From: Plantago ovata
Lineage: Eukaryota; Streptophyta; Magnoliopsida; Lamiales; Plantaginaceae
DNA length: 64,000 nt
Direction of reading: 5' to 3'
Assembly (NCBI GenBank): GCA_028274465.1
Contig: CM051455.1
Location: 51,528,725 to 51,592,724 of the forward strand
This document shows, one piece after another, positions 1 to 12,900 of this stretch. A program made the translations under genes and the position numbers. How positions within the stretch are numbered: position 1 is the stretch's first letter; every line of letters begins with the position of its first letter. The notes below the pieces were generated by a model. That model was not told where the DNA came from, ran no database searches, and saw only the letters and a program-made list of their open reading frames with translations.

Positions 1-1
1 A

Positions 2-160
<159 letters not shown>

Positions 161-2082
161 TATATAATATTATAAAAAATACATATAATGTAGGGTTGTT
201 ACTTGTTAGTATAGTTTAAAATTTCGAAAAAAAGAAAAAAAAAAAAGATATATTCTTGCTTTATTAATTTCTTATATTTTGAGTGGAGAGTTCAAATTGT
301 ATTTTATTTGCCCGCTTTATTTATCATAATTTCATAATTATCATGTATAGAACTTGAGTTTAAATGATCAAGGAAAAAAAAAATGAAAAACTCTACCACC
401 ACTATCATTAGAAGAAAATATCTTGGTCTACTTTTTCCGCATGTACTATAGAGTACAAGGAATGACCATTCATTAATGCATTGAATCAAATCAACTTCGG
501 ATGTCTATTCATTTCCAATATGATATATTGAAAATTCGAGAGCGAGGTGAAGAGTATTGAGAATTAATATATGTTATTTCTAAATTTTATATCTATTTAT
601 TATTTCAAGTTTTTAAATGAAATTCTATTACGTAAACGGATTCGAAAGGGATGAATGTGAATGGACACTTGATTTTCTCCTTGGCAAGTGGACTTGGAAG
701 TTGATCGGTTCTTGTCCCCCACACACAGCTGGTCCAAACAAGGGCAATGTAGTATTCATTTGCCAGGCAACTCAACCAGAAACTTCTGTGATATTTTGCA
801 TAAATATGATGAGTTATTTTCTTGGGAAACAGAATTATGAACTGAAAAAAAAAGGTTCTGAAATGATAATTCAGTAGTTTAAGCATAAGAATTTTCAATA
901 CTACACTAGTTCAGTAGTACAAGTACAAAATATTACTACCAGTATGAAACAATTAATGAACACTACAGTTGTATTGAAGATCTTGGCTGAGATATATATA
1001 GAAAGATCTTCATGAGTTTCCTTTATAGGCAATAGAGAGATACTTGTTGGCTTCATACTGGCAGAGCTTGCTCTTTTCTACACCAGGCAGAACAAATGCA
1101 CTGGTATCAACCATTTATGTATGTGTTACCACTTTGCCTAAAACCCCCAATTTCAGCTACCTGAAAACAACTATTAATGCTCACAACTATAATAAAATAG
1201 ACCTTTTGTTGCTGGAACTTGTTCATGATGAATGTGACAAGCAGTTAAACTCCTCATCAAATCGACCAAACGTGCGATAGTAGATTAAGTTTCTATGTTT
1301 ATGAGCATACAATGAGAATCTGGCTTTAACAAACTGGAAACAGCAGTGGATAGCATTAGGCATAGTTTAGCAGTGTATGTTAGCCACTGTACAGTTTCTT
1401 ACATGTATATCAGCTAGTATTCCCATATGGTGGGAACAAACCCATATGGTGACCAAATTTGGATGGAGTACATTGTTTGGCTATTTTACATATGATCATA
1501 CTCTATTTTACTAAGGATGAAGTTGGTATTAACTTTTAACAGAGGACATGATAACCTCTTTTAGGGAAACAATCGGATTTACTAACTTATGGTGCGGTTA
1601 AGCCACTATTGAAGGATCTAAACTATATCACTTGGAATAGATAAATCATGGTTCTACATGGCACAGTATAATATAGATATTGGGATCTCACACTATTTCC
1701 TCCATTTAAGTGGACGAAATACATTTTGATTTTATCATTCATCTTACACTATCCCGTAAATGAGATCTTGACAGCACGCAGTGTGCCGCGTAGTTTTGAA
1801 AATAATATAAAAAAAAAACATAGATATTGAAAAGCTAAAATTAAGCATATTAGAATCTAAATTAAACGAGAGACTTAATTATTTAATCGAATTATTAATT
1901 TATTATATCACTTTAAATCAGATAAATAGATAAATAAAATTAAAGAAGAAAGAAATACAAAAGAGAAAAGATTACCTGGTGGCTCAAAACCTGCTCTCTT
2001 CTTTCTCTTGTGGTTTGAAAATCGAGAGCCACCTCCTACCGCCGTAGCTGTCCAAAGAAGGGAGAAATTAAGGTAGAACACA
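161..2082. other. intergenic DNA, no gene supported
   Basis: AT-rich spacer. An 86-codon frame at 617-877 (+) overlaps a 97-codon frame on the other strand. Neither has splice sites, a family motif or convincing composition, so neither is called. The last 100-150 bases before 2083 should hold the promoter and 5' UTR of the YJU2 gene; a CT-rich stretch (1996-2010) lies there, but I see no clear TATA box. Confidence 0.5.
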
Positions 2083-5000
2083 ATGGGAGAACGAAAGGTG
2101 CTCAACAAGTACTATCCGCCGGACTTTGATCCGGCGAAAATTCCTCGCCGGAAGAAGCCCAAAAATGAGCAAATGAAGGTTCGTATGATGCTTCCGATGA
2201 GTATTCGCTGTGGCACCTGTGGCAATTACATTTACAAGGGTACCAAATTCAACTCACGCAAGGAGGATGTCATTGGAGAGGTTCGGTTCCTAATTTGTGT
2301 ATTTCTTTCTAATTTTGCTTCAGTTTAGTTTACATAATAATACTAGTAGCATAAATGTTTCGATATTTTGAGCTTTTGACATGTAAATTAGTTCGCTATT
2401 TGGTCAATTGGTTTGTAATGTTAGGACTTAGGTATATCAGTCAACTGTGTTAGTGTTCAACCTAGGTTTTGCTTTTTTGGGTTTGTATTGGTTGATTAGG
2501 TTCTGCTGGATTGGATAAATTGCATATTTGTACATCTCCTGTGCTCTGAAGTAGCGGTCAATCTCGATAGAACAGGATTACTGGTTTTATGATATGAAAA
2601 ATGATCACGGATGGATTTATGCTAACTTCGTCATGTTTCATTCATGTGCAGACCTATCTTGGGATTCAAATTTTCAGGTTCTATTTCAAATGTACGAAAT
2701 GTTCGGCTGAAATAACTTTCAAGACGGATCCTCGAAACTCTGATTATATAGTTGAGTCTGGGGCATCGAGGAATTATGAACCTTGGCGTGCAGAGGATGA
2801 GGTTAGATATTTTTCTAAATAATTCTCAATTTATTATGTATAATATCTAAGTTTACTTGAGATAGTTTTGGATGTTCTCTGGGTACTGCAGCATATTGTG
2901 CCCATAGAGTTCTACACGTTTTTACTGTTTAAATGTTAGTTTTGATATATATTATTATCTTTTCTTCAATTAGGTGCTGGACGAAGAGAAAAAGAAAAGG
3001 AATGCTGAAGAGATGGGTGATGCTATGAAGTCACTGGAGAACAGGACATTGGACTCAAAAAGAGAGATGGATATTCTTGCAGCATTGGATGAAATGAAGT
3101 CCATGAAGGTGATTGTTGATTATTCTTTGTTACCATACACCAAATTTTTTCTGATGCCTTCAGTTTACGGCACATCTTTCCCTTTTTCATTTATTGTAAA
3201 GCCAACATTAATATATGTATTTGTTTTGACTTGTGTCCTTGCAGTCAAGGCATGCCACTGTGAGCGTGGATGCAATGCTGGAAGCTTTGCAGCGCTCAAA
3301 TGAGGCAAAGGTAATCTTTAAATGAGGTTTTGTCGTTACATCTACACCTTTCAGTTTGCATACACATTGCAAGTGCTATCACAAGAAGCGGCAAAATGTT
3401 TGATGTTCACAAGTTAGTTGTTACAGCAACATGTTCATCAGTTTGTTCTATGAGAAGTTTCTTTATGCATCTTATAATTGGCGAATTCAAATCTTTTTAG
3501 ATCATTGGATATTAAGTACATAGATTCATTCAATTTTCATAACGTATCCCTTGGTCATCCTTAACAAAATTTGGTGTCCATCCTGTATCGAGGAATTTAC
3601 TAATTATATGAGCTTGTACCTAAATTTCAATTAAACCCAATAATATTAATTTGTTAATACCATAAATTGAATACTGATAAGAACGTACCGCTCTGGGTTC
3701 TTTTGCCTTCTTTACCTATTGTTTGGATTTTTTTTTGCTTACAATTTGTAACTTGGGGGTGTGTTTTCTACTATCAATAACTCAATGTTCCATTTATGTT
3801 TAGGAAAGGAAGTTGGAAGAAGAGGATGAAGCTCTTATAAAGTCACTGTTTACGGTGAGTATCTGTTGAGAGCTCTCGTGGTTTTCTAGATTTTTTCCCA
3901 CCTGTGTACTATTTTAGGTATTTTAGATCTACCTTGTTACTCATGTTCTGATTGCAAAATTTTCCGTCTGTGTTCAATCATTTACCCAGGGACAAAGAAA
4001 GACTCCTGTCATACATAGAATTGATGATGATGATTTTGATGATGATGATGATTATGAGGATTTGGCTTGGACACTAGGTGGTACCTCAAAGGTAAAACAT
4101 TTTATGTGGCTATCTCGTATAGTTGAATATTGTAGGTTAATCAATACTCCCTCGTTTTTGTTTAGATTGTTTACGTATTCCTTTTTCGTCCGTTTCAATA
4201 GATTGTTTGTTTACTTTATTGGCAAACTTTAACTCACACCTTTATTGGTGGGGTATTACCACTACCCCAAACACCATACATGTTGTATAAATCTCCTAAA
4301 AAACCGTTCTAAAATCAAATGTAAGTAATCTGTTGTAACAGAGGGAGTGTGATTTTTATTCAATAATTTAGTATGTTGAATCTTTTCTTCAGAATTCTAT
4401 TGTTATTTTGGGCCATTAATTAATATGTTATTCAGAACTCTTTTGTCAAGGGATAACATATCCACGTTTTTTATTCCAGTACTATTATCTGCATGAGTTG
4501 TCTTTTTTTTTTCATTTTTTTTTAAAGTACTATCTGCATGAGTTGTACTTTTGAATACCAGTTTATACGTGGACAACTAAGGATAAGTTGCAAGAAAATA
4601 AATTTGAATATGGCCTCCATGAATTGTTCTGATTGGCCTAAGGAGCCTTATCATGCATTTTTGTATTTGGTACTGAGTAGGAGCTCATCCACGTTAAAAG
4701 TCACTCAAGCTCAAGTTCGATTTTAAGTCTACTTTGACGAGCCGAGTCAAGTTTAGACTCGACTAGGGATCAAGCTCGAGCCGAGTTGTGTAATACTCAA
4801 CTCGACTCATTTAACATCAATATCAAGGGGGGTGCGTAGAGGGCCCCTAAATTTCGCATGTTTCTACAATATCAACTACTTCATGTATACTATTAGATGT
4901 TCTGACATGGAGTGTGATGGTTATTGTTATTTTAGCCCTTCTCAATGATTTCCTCTAACTTTGTTGCATTTCTTGTTGAAAAAGAGAAAGATATCAGAGG

Positions 5001-5612
5001 AACAACCTTCTAACCCTACTGATGCATTGACAAACGGGGCCGTCATTGACAACTCCTATAATAGAGGTATGTGATCGAACCTTTTCAGTTCATGACTATG
5101 CCAATAGTTTGTGTAATCTGTGATCCTAGAGTTGGTTTTAGCCTTTTAGGGTATACTTATTGATTTTGCTAGTAAGTGGCATGTCTTATGCATTTTGTTT
5201 GCCTTTGTCTTTGCCTTGTGGGTGGTGATTTGCAAAGTTAAATGTGTGCGTTCTACATGGCTACAAGAAACTTCCATGGCAAATTGAATTTGTGAATTTT
5301 TGTGATTTAGAGAGGAAACTAGATGCTGGTAATACTATGCTTGGCATGGATCACTAATCTTATTTTGGCTGCATATTGTCCACAGATGATGATGCTAAAC
5401 GTGTTGGGGCTTCTGATAAAGCAAAGTTTGTTTTTAAGTCTCCGGCAGTCACTGTTTCTATTGTCAAGAAAGCTGCAGGTCTTAACGGAAGCAAGCAACA
5501 GAAGGACACAGCTAAGCCAAGCACTGAATCTAAATCGGGAGCCATCACCAGTAGCAGCAGTGGGTTACAATCACTGTGCTCTTACGGCAGTGATGAGGAA
5601 GAAGATGAGTAA
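2083..5612 (+). CDS. YJU2: Splicing factor YJU2/CCDC94 (CWC16 family), eight exons
   Basis: Nuclear pre-mRNA splicing factor that joins the spliceosome around branching in the first step. Exons read by eye: 2083-2280, 2652-2801, 2974-3108, 3245-3310, 3804-3854, 3990-4091, 4985-5066, 5386-5612. All introns are GT-AG and frames join cleanly, giving about 337 residues, close to human CCDC94. The N-terminus [17 protein letters not shown] is the family signature. Two CxxC pairs (CGTC in exon 1, CTKC in exon 2) form the zinc-binding core, and a charged coiled-coil stretch ([14 protein letters not shown]) follows. An Asp-rich run in exon 6 and a Ser-rich tail ending GSDEEEDE close the protein. The exon 7 acceptor lies in an A-rich run and is the least certain border. 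Intron 6 carries a MITE. The gene converges with the ICR gene. Confidence 0.95.
4147..4348. mobile_element. Stowaway-like MITE inside YJU2 intron 6
   Basis: The left end, TA then CTCCCTCGTT, is mirrored at the right by AACAGAGGGAGTG. These are the CTCCCTCYGT-type ends of Stowaway MITEs (Tc1/Mariner, TA target). The element is about 200 bp, AT-rich and without an open frame. The left TA is intact, while the right flank has drifted (GTG), so the copy is old. It lies wholly in an intron and does not touch the splice sites. Confidence 0.6.
4700..4815. repeat. CGAGCTCGAGCC-type short repeat tract in YJU2 intron 6
   Basis: Part of the intron repeats variants of CTCAAGCTC, CGAGCCGAGT and CAAGCTCGAG, a GC-richer patch in otherwise AT-rich intron. 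Such tracts recur in plant genomes as remnants of interspersed repeats. I cannot assign a family. Confidence 0.35.
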
Positions 5613-6622
5613 TTGGCCTAATGGCTATTCAGATGAGATTGTAAGCATATATACCTCCCTCCCGAAGCTAAATTCCATTCAGATGGGTACATGCAGCTGC
5701 TCTGGGTGGTGTTGGAGAAGAGCACCTCCCTTGGTTTATTTTGGAAATAGATGTTGTTTGAGAAAAACATGTACACGCCATTACCTCACTCTTTGTTGAG
5801 AAAATTCAGGGAATTGGAACTCAGTTTAAACGTGTAAATATCAATCAGCTAAGCACAGAGTCAATTTTGGTTTGATTGTAGTTCTTCAACTTTTGCGTCT
5901 GTTGTATCTTCTCTATATTGTGGATGCTGTAGAGAATACATGTATCAGTTAGGAGCTATTGAGTTGAGTATTCTAGTGTTGATTAAACAGCATATTCGAC
6001 ATATTTACATTTCGTTGCACACATCGAATCTTTCCATTTGCTTCTGTATAAACATGGCAGTATTTTGTTATTGGAATCCTAGAGTCTCTGATTTGATGAA
6101 TCATACAAAAACAAATGAAAGAATTATTTTTAGCCAATTCAACAACAATACTAAGTTCTTATGATGAAAAAGGAGCATAAAGAATGTAATTTTCCATGTT
6201 CAGATTTTGGTCATGAATCAGAGCCATCTTTGACAGAGTTCTAATCAGCAAAAAAAAGGAAAACACAGTTTAGCTCCAAACGCGGCGAAAACATCACAAT
6301 TTGACAAGCAACATTGGCTTTTTCTCCAACAGATTATTAGTAACACTGCACAGTACTGCAACCTATCGGATTCAGTTATACTTATACCTCGTACATTTAC
6401 CGAATTGAAATGCAACTCAGATCAGAACAGTAAACGCTGCTCAAGCACAATAACAATACCATGATTTTGAGCACTTGGCTCCAAAATACTACGGTCTAGG
6501 GCAGTCAATCAACAAAGTCATCATAGTACGAAAACAAACACAGAACAAATATAACGAATGGTAAGCAACCATTATCCTAAGGGGCCTAAACAGATCAAAT
6601 CAATGAATGAACCAGCAGCATT
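5613..6622. other. shared 3' spacer between convergent YJU2 and ICR genes
   Basis: About 1 kb between the stop codons of two tail-to-tail genes. It should contain both 3' UTRs. AT-rich, with no frame that looks coding. A CCTCCC-bearing stretch and a TTTATTTTGG tract follow the YJU2 stop. I see no repeat or mobile element here. Confidence 0.6.
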
Positions 6623-7890
6623 CTACTTTTGTCCCTTCTTTTTCCATAGGTCTCCAAACATTTTCATACCGGATCCTTTCCTCTTCCCACTTCCAAATAT
6701 ATCGTCATCATCAACCAATCCCGGTGAACCCACATAACCCCCATATCCACCATGTTCAAACACACTTCCATAGTGCTTATCCATGGAACCACACCTCTCA
6801 GATATCCTTCTCCCATTCATCTCCGCTCCCCCAGCCAGAACAGACGCTGCAGCATCAGCTGCTTTTCTCCATTGCTCAGTTTGCACACGGAGCCTTGTCA
6901 TCTCGTGTTCTAACTCCTCCTTCGCCTTCTCCGTTGCCTCTAACTTCTCACTCAACTGAACAGCATTGTTTTTGCTTTCTTCCAGTTCTTGATCGACTTT
7001 GTTCACTCTCGTGGTCAGTTTCTCAATCTCAGACTCAGCTGATGATATCTTCACCGACTTGTCAGCAAGTTCAGTTTTCAGATTCTCATTTTCTTCACGA
7101 GAAACCTCGAGTTCTTTCTCTTTCTCATCCAACTTAGCTAACAACATTTTTATCTCATCATTCTTCAAGGCCAACTCATCAGGGGATGAGTTATCCAGAT
7201 CCAACGCATCAGATGATTCAGCTAACATGGGCTTCAGTTCATCTTGCACAGCTGGCAGGTTCAGCTCACTCTTAGCGTCCACCGTTACTTTCGCCACAGG
7301 AACTTCAAAGACGTCGGTTTCCTGCTGAACATCATCAGGCGCTTCATAAGAAATAATATTAGTCTCTTTCTCGTTCATAGCTGGCTTCTCAACTGGAGTC
7401 GAGTGCTTCTCCTGGACATTAACAACTTGACGCTCGGGGACCTTTGGATGTCTCTTATTCTTAGATTTCTTCTCAAGTTGATCTTGAGCTACCTTCTTCG
7501 CTTGCTCGGCTGAAGTTAACTGGTTCTTCAAAGACTTGAGCTCGTGCTGCGCTTGGCCAAGTTGAGATTCCAAATCCGCAATGCGAGTACCCAGTTTCTT
7601 CTGATTCACAGGGTCAGATTGAGAACCTCGAGGCGATCGGCCATCAGCTAGTTTCGGGCTCCTCTCGGTCCTCGGCCTATGATGCACAGGATCAGAATCA
7701 GAGCTGGATGTCCTCAAACTAAGCTGGTTTCTTGGTGATTGCCGCTGAGACAACTCAGTTACTCTGTATCAAGAACATAAACAAACATTTAGCACATTTA
7801 GCAATAGATACAGAATAAAACAAGAATACTACTAACAAGTAACAACAGAACAGGAGAATCTTAACTGCAAAAGTACCTTGATCTTGGCAT
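6623..7890 (-). CDS. ICR: Interactor of constitutive active ROPs (ICR/RIP family coiled-coil protein)
   Basis: Plant scaffold of the ICR/RIP family, which binds active ROP GTPases and links them to membrane and cytoskeleton polarity. Coding exon 1 is 7877-7890 (MPRS plus two bases); the main exon is 6623-7763. Joining them gives MPRSRVTELSQRQSPR, the typical family N-terminus, so I take this start rather than the downstream Met at 7753. The product is about 384 residues. An SSSDSDP phospho-type N-terminal region is followed by a long coiled coil (about residues 60-105 and 200-300), the conserved QWRKAA box needed for ROP binding, the family block RISERCGSMDKHYG, and a basic end MFGDLWKKKGQK. 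The subfamily member is not resolved. Frames on the opposite strand here are shadows. Confidence 0.92.
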
Positions 7891-8780
7891 TTCTCCTTGG
7901 TGAGAACTAAACAATGTCAAGGGCTGTGTGTACTCAATTCTTAATCTGCAGAGTAACAACGAGAGAGAATTAGACTACATTAGGTGACAGGTTACCGCGA
8001 ATTTTATACAATAATTGGAGAAAAACCTTGGATTCCTTGGTTAAACTTAAACAAATGAGATATATAGCTGGAAGAACAGTTAAGTCAACCTGGAGTATAA
8101 GTGAGAGAAAGCATGTTGGAAGTTGGATCAAACTGAAAATTTTCATTTAAAATTATTTGCCAGTTAACACAACAATTCAGGACATAATAAAGATTAGTCC
8201 AAGATTCCACACACAAGTGAATTATAAAGTTATGGAAGCACAAAGAAAACATGCTCTTTGGTCATGGACCAATGTGTTATCTTTCTAAAATGTAAAATAA
8301 ACTTTTGAGTCCAACTTAATGAAAGCTAAAGTATTCACTATTTGCCTTTAATTTTCTAGACTCAATTATTTGGTAAATCTCTCAAAGAAAGCCCACAGAA
8401 TAGTCTCTAAAAGTTTTTGACATTTTTTTCTCTTTTTCTCATATTTTTAGTCACCGGTTAGAAATGTATGTATGAAAGTGTTGGATCTGCAAATTGAAAG
8501 TAGAAAAAGACTAAAGCATGGAAAACAAGAAACACCCAGTAGAAGAAATGAAGATGAGATCTCAGAAGAATTAGTTGAACAGGCAGAAAGCGAAATGAAA
8601 AGAAGAAAACACAAGAAAGTTGAGTAAAATGAGAAAATGTCTCACCATAAATTGAATTGTTGATGGTTGCTCTCTGTGATTGCAAGAAAGACAGAAGTGC
8701 AGTGAGTTGGGTGTCACTGTCTGGCAGTATAGGAAGAAGAAGAAGAGGAAGATAATGAAAGGAAAGGAAATGGGGTTGGA
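7891..8780 (-). promoter_or_regulatory. 5' UTR exons, UTR intron and promoter side of the ICR gene
   Basis: Upstream of the ICR start, a splice acceptor (CTCTGCAG) at about 7946-7948 leaves a 5' UTR exon at 7891-7945. A donor (ATG then GTGAGA) at 8646 implies a 0.7-kb UTR intron with a first exon from 8646 upward. A leader intron fits this gene family. A purine-rich tract (GAAGAAGAAGAAGAGGAAG) lies at about 8729-8748. No clear TATA box is seen. Confidence 0.5.
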
Positions 8781-9232
8781 AATTTGAACCGTTGGAAAAG
8801 CATTTATGAATGCATTTATCGGTACAGAGCGTGCAAATTATACGTGACAGGTCTTATTGGCAAAACGAGACGAGTGGTAACTGGTAAATAAATAAATAAA
8901 ACTGTACTTACTTGTGTGTTGTGCTGTGCCTGTGCAGTAACCAACAACAAGAAAAAGTTATTTTCAAACTAGTCTGAATTTTGAAAGTTTGAATTAAAGG
9001 GTTGTTGATGAATGTTGATCAAATTCAGATGCTACAGTCACTCTCTATTGGTGCCGATTAAACACCATTCATTTCTAGTAGTACATTTCTCAATTTATTC
9101 CCCTTTTTATAATACTCACTACACTAATTATTGCAGGACTATAACTACTTGATCACAAATCTTTTGGTAAAAAAAGAAAAATCTTGACCAACAATTTAGT
9201 TGTTGTTGGTCTGAATTTTTGTAATTTAGACA
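8781..9232. other. intergenic DNA left of the MULE
   Basis: AT-rich, no open frame of note and no repeat recognised. It ends at the 9-bp target duplication of the element. Confidence 0.5.
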
Positions 9233-9241
9233 ACTTTACAA
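9233..9241. repeat. left 9-bp target-site duplication of the MULE
   Basis: ACTTTACAA at 9233-9241 is repeated exactly at 20425-20433, directly outside the two similar inverted ends. Nine bases is the usual Mutator target length. Confidence 0.85.
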
Positions 9242-9400
9242 CGCAAATTCTCAGGAAAGACGGTCTTTAATATAGACGGGACCTTTTTGCAATTTACCAA
9301 CTAAAATCTCGCTACCCATTTAAAAAACGCGGATCCGGATTTATGACCCGGTTACTTATTCGGGTTAGCAGACATTAATCGATATACACGGCTTCTTTCT
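9242..9400. repeat. MULE left terminal inverted repeat and subterminal region
   Basis: The element begins CGCAAATTCTCAGGAAAGAC and continues into the block shared with the right end. Further in, ATGACCCGGTTACTTATTCG matches in style the right-end block with ACGACCCGTTTCTGAGTCGG, so the ends share a second GC-richer motif about 100 bp inside. Confidence 0.7.
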
Positions 9401-9926
9401 CTTTTCTTTTTTTTCTCCTCTCAGTTCGATCTCTCTCTCTAGGGTTTTTTCAAGCGTTTTTGCGTTCGATTGACGGTTTTGAAGCGGTTTTCATCTTCAT
9501 CGACGGTTGTTTGGTGTATTTTAAGTTCGATTTTGTGCTCAGTTCAAGGTATTGTTCTCCATTGAAGTTTTAGGTCGTTTTTGGTTTTCTGTATGTGGTT
9601 TTTTTTATTTTTCTGTGATTTTGTAGTAGTATTGTGTTTGTTTTATGCTCGTTTATGTGTGTGATGTTCAGTAGTAGTTTTATTTTTGTTTTTTGTAACT
9701 CAATTGTTCGAATTTTGCTTATACATGGTGGTTTCTGTTTGTTTTTGTTTTTGCTTATGCATGGTGGTTTCTGTTTGTTTTTTGCTTATACGTTGTGGTT
9801 TTTGTTGTTTGTTGTTGTGCTTCATTGAAGGTATTGTGCTGCATTGACGTTTTTATGTCATTTTTTTCTTTTCTGGATGGTTTTCATGCTGCTTTGTTCC
9901 TTTTTTTTGCTTTGTTTGTATTAGAT

Positions 9927-12900
9927 ATGGATGGTGATAAAAGGAAGACGCGATCTACTACATCTGCTGCTGCTGCTATGAATAAACCAAGCACAAGGAC
10001 GCGAGCTCCTTCTGGTGCGAAGAAAAATGAAAGTCCAAGTGGTGGTGTAGTTTACAAGAGAAAGAAGACATCTCCTGACTCATTAAAAGGTATTTGTGTT
10101 CTGTTTTGTTATGTATTTTGAATAGATTTTTTTCTCTTTTTGATATCATTTGAAGTTTGTGTCATATCATGGGAAGTTTATGTGATATCATGGGGTCTTT
10201 TGATTATATCATGGGGTTTATTTGAAATATTATGGCATATTCAGTGTATTTTTTGTGTGTATTTCATATTAATAGAAATATGATCATGGGGTTTACTTTG
10301 ATTTGGTGTTGTTTTCTGTTTTATCATTAGAGATGGTTGTTGATATGCGCCGGACTAGAGCTGTTTCGGCTACTTCTTTTAAGCCAGGGTCCAGTTCTAC
10401 TGATTCTTTGAAGAAGACTAATAAAAGGAAGCAACCTAGTCAGTCTGATTCTGGTAAGTCTATGCATTTTTTTTGAAGATCATGGGGTTTATTTGTGAAT
10501 ATCATGGGATATATTAGTCACATCATGGGGTGTGTGTTTGATTCTGTGAATTGTATCCTTTTCTTTTATGGATATCATGGGGTCTTTTGATGATATCATG
10601 GGGTCTTTTGTAGATATCATGGCATTTTTTTAGTGTAAATTCTGTGTGTATTTGGTATTAATAGAAATATGATCATGGGGTTTATTGTGAATATCATGGC
10701 ATATATTGGTAACATCATGGGGTTTTCATATGTTTTTTTTTGTGTTGTAGATTTTCAGGGAGAGAAGAAAAAGCGGCGTAAGGAGGGGAAAAGTTTTACT
10801 GCTGCTGAATTTGATAAGTTGTCTGAGAAGCAGAAGTCTTACATGATTTGTGTTACTCTGCCTGATGGTAGCGTAAGACATAAGAGGATGGAGGCTTATT
10901 GTCAGGCTGAGAAGTTGTTGGACTTGTTTGGAAAGTTCAACACAGCACAATTGGATGCTGTAATGGATATAGGTTTTGGTGGTTTGCAGCATGTTATTGT
11001 GCATTATCTGCCTAGGAAGTTTACTCCTTGGTTGGTGGAGAGGTTCGAGTATGAAAATTATTATATGGTGATTGGTGATGATAGGTTTCCTATAACCGGT
11101 GATGATGTTTACGATCTGTTTATGATCCCTCGAAATCCTGGGGTTGAGGTGCCGTTGGATAAAAAGTATGGTGATAAAGGGAAGTACAGGAAGGAGATTA
11201 TTGACAGTTGGACGTGGGCAACTGAACATAAAACCAAATCTGGTGAGGTTCGGTTGTCTACAGTTGCTGATCGGTTGGTTGAGTTAAAGGAGGCGGGGGA
11301 TGAGTTCAAGAAGCTCTTGGTGTTGTATGTTTGTGGGGTGTTCTTGGCACCGTTGCCTGTAGCAGTTGTTGATCAGAAGCTGTTGCGAGCTGTTGAGAAC
11401 GTTAAGAAGATTAAGACATATGACTGGTGTAGTTTTGTTCTTGACAGGCTCGGTTCTGCAGTTAGGAGTTTTAAAACTTCGGAGTTTAATGCTATGAGTG
11501 GATGCCTCTGGGTTCTTATTGGTTGTTACTTGGAGAGGTTTAGTGTGAGACAACGAGTTCAAGGTCGTGATCTCCCTTTGATTCAGCACTGGAATGATGG
11601 TCTTATATCGGAGAGGATCGAGTATGAGAAAAAGAATGGAGGTTTTGGTAAATTATTGCGTGATACCAGCTATCCTCTTACAAAGAGACTTCCTGGTCAA
11701 GGTGCTGTGTATTATGTTCCGAAGAAGGCTAGAGACGAATCTTCTGTTATGGTATGTTTTTTTTTTTTTTTTTATTATTTTTCTGTTAGTTCTGTGTACA
11801 TGTTTTATTTGGATGTTTGTGTCATATCATGGGATATAACTTTGTTTTTATGGAAGTTTTTTATTATCAGAGAATTTTGTAGTTACTGCATGTATATGAT
11901 ATGATGATGTGTATAGTTGATATTATGGGGTATATAGTTGATATCATTGGGGTATATTGTTGAATTTTTTGTTATGTCAGAAATTGAAGTTACTGCATGT
12001 GTATAGAATTTCATGGGGTATGTAGGTGATATTATGGGGTATATAGTTGATATCATGGGGTATATGGTTGATATTATGGGGTATATTGGTGATATCATGG
12101 TGTATATTGTTGAAGTTTTTATTATGTCAGAATTTGAAGTTACTGCATGTGTATAGGATTTCATGGTGTATATGGTTGATATTATGGGGTATATAGTTGA
12201 TATCATGGGGTATATTGTTGATATCATGGGGTATATAGTTGATTTCATTTTTTTTTTCCTTCTTTACATACCTATTGTTTTCTCACTGGTTTGCTTATTT
12301 GGCTTTTTTTATAGACTGCTGAAGAGTCATGGAAAATTTTCATGATTGCTATTGAGAATGCTTCGCGTGCTCATCTTGAAAGGATGCAGAAGTGTGGTTC
12401 TGGTGGTCAGGAATTGGATGATGTACTAGAACCATCACAGAGTTGGTTTACTCAAAGGTTTTATGATGATCCTATGCTTCATTCATTTGTTGACAATGTT
12501 TGTGTTGAATTGAAGTCGAGGATTGGGGAGTCGATTAGAGCATCTCAGCATGATTCACCTAGTGATTCATTTGTTCCTGCCAATTTGAATGAGAGTCCGA
12601 CTCAGGTTGATAATAATGAAGGAACCAGTGGTATGGAGAAGGAATTTGAATTATTAGATGATGTGTTGTATCCTGAGAAGCTGAAGAACATTGATGTTTC
12701 TTCTATAGCTAGAAATGTTGAGCTAGAGGTTAAGATGCAGGGTGGGATGCATGAGGATAGTGATCAGAATACGGAAGAAATTGTTGAGGGTGATGGGACT
12801 TTGGTGACTGGGGGTGATCAGCAGATTGTTGTTCTTGATATGAATGAGCTTGGTGGTGATGCAGTTAAGAAGGGCGAGAAAGAAGTTGTTTTGGAGGAGC

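Noticed and set aside
617-877. 86-codon open frame in the spacer before YJU2
   Set aside because: Overlaps a longer frame on the other strand, no recognised motif, no splice context or promoter; probably chance.
1044-1280. 78-codon open frame
   Set aside because: Composition not protein-like and no motif.
6607-7513. Plus-strand frames of 89-176 codons
   Set aside because: Shadows of the ICR coding exon.
11883-12248. 121-codon minus-strand frame with MISTIYPMISTIYP repeats, and similar frames at 14209, 19055 and 19089
   Set aside because: Translation of the dispersed DNA motif inside introns and spacers of the MULE, not a gene.
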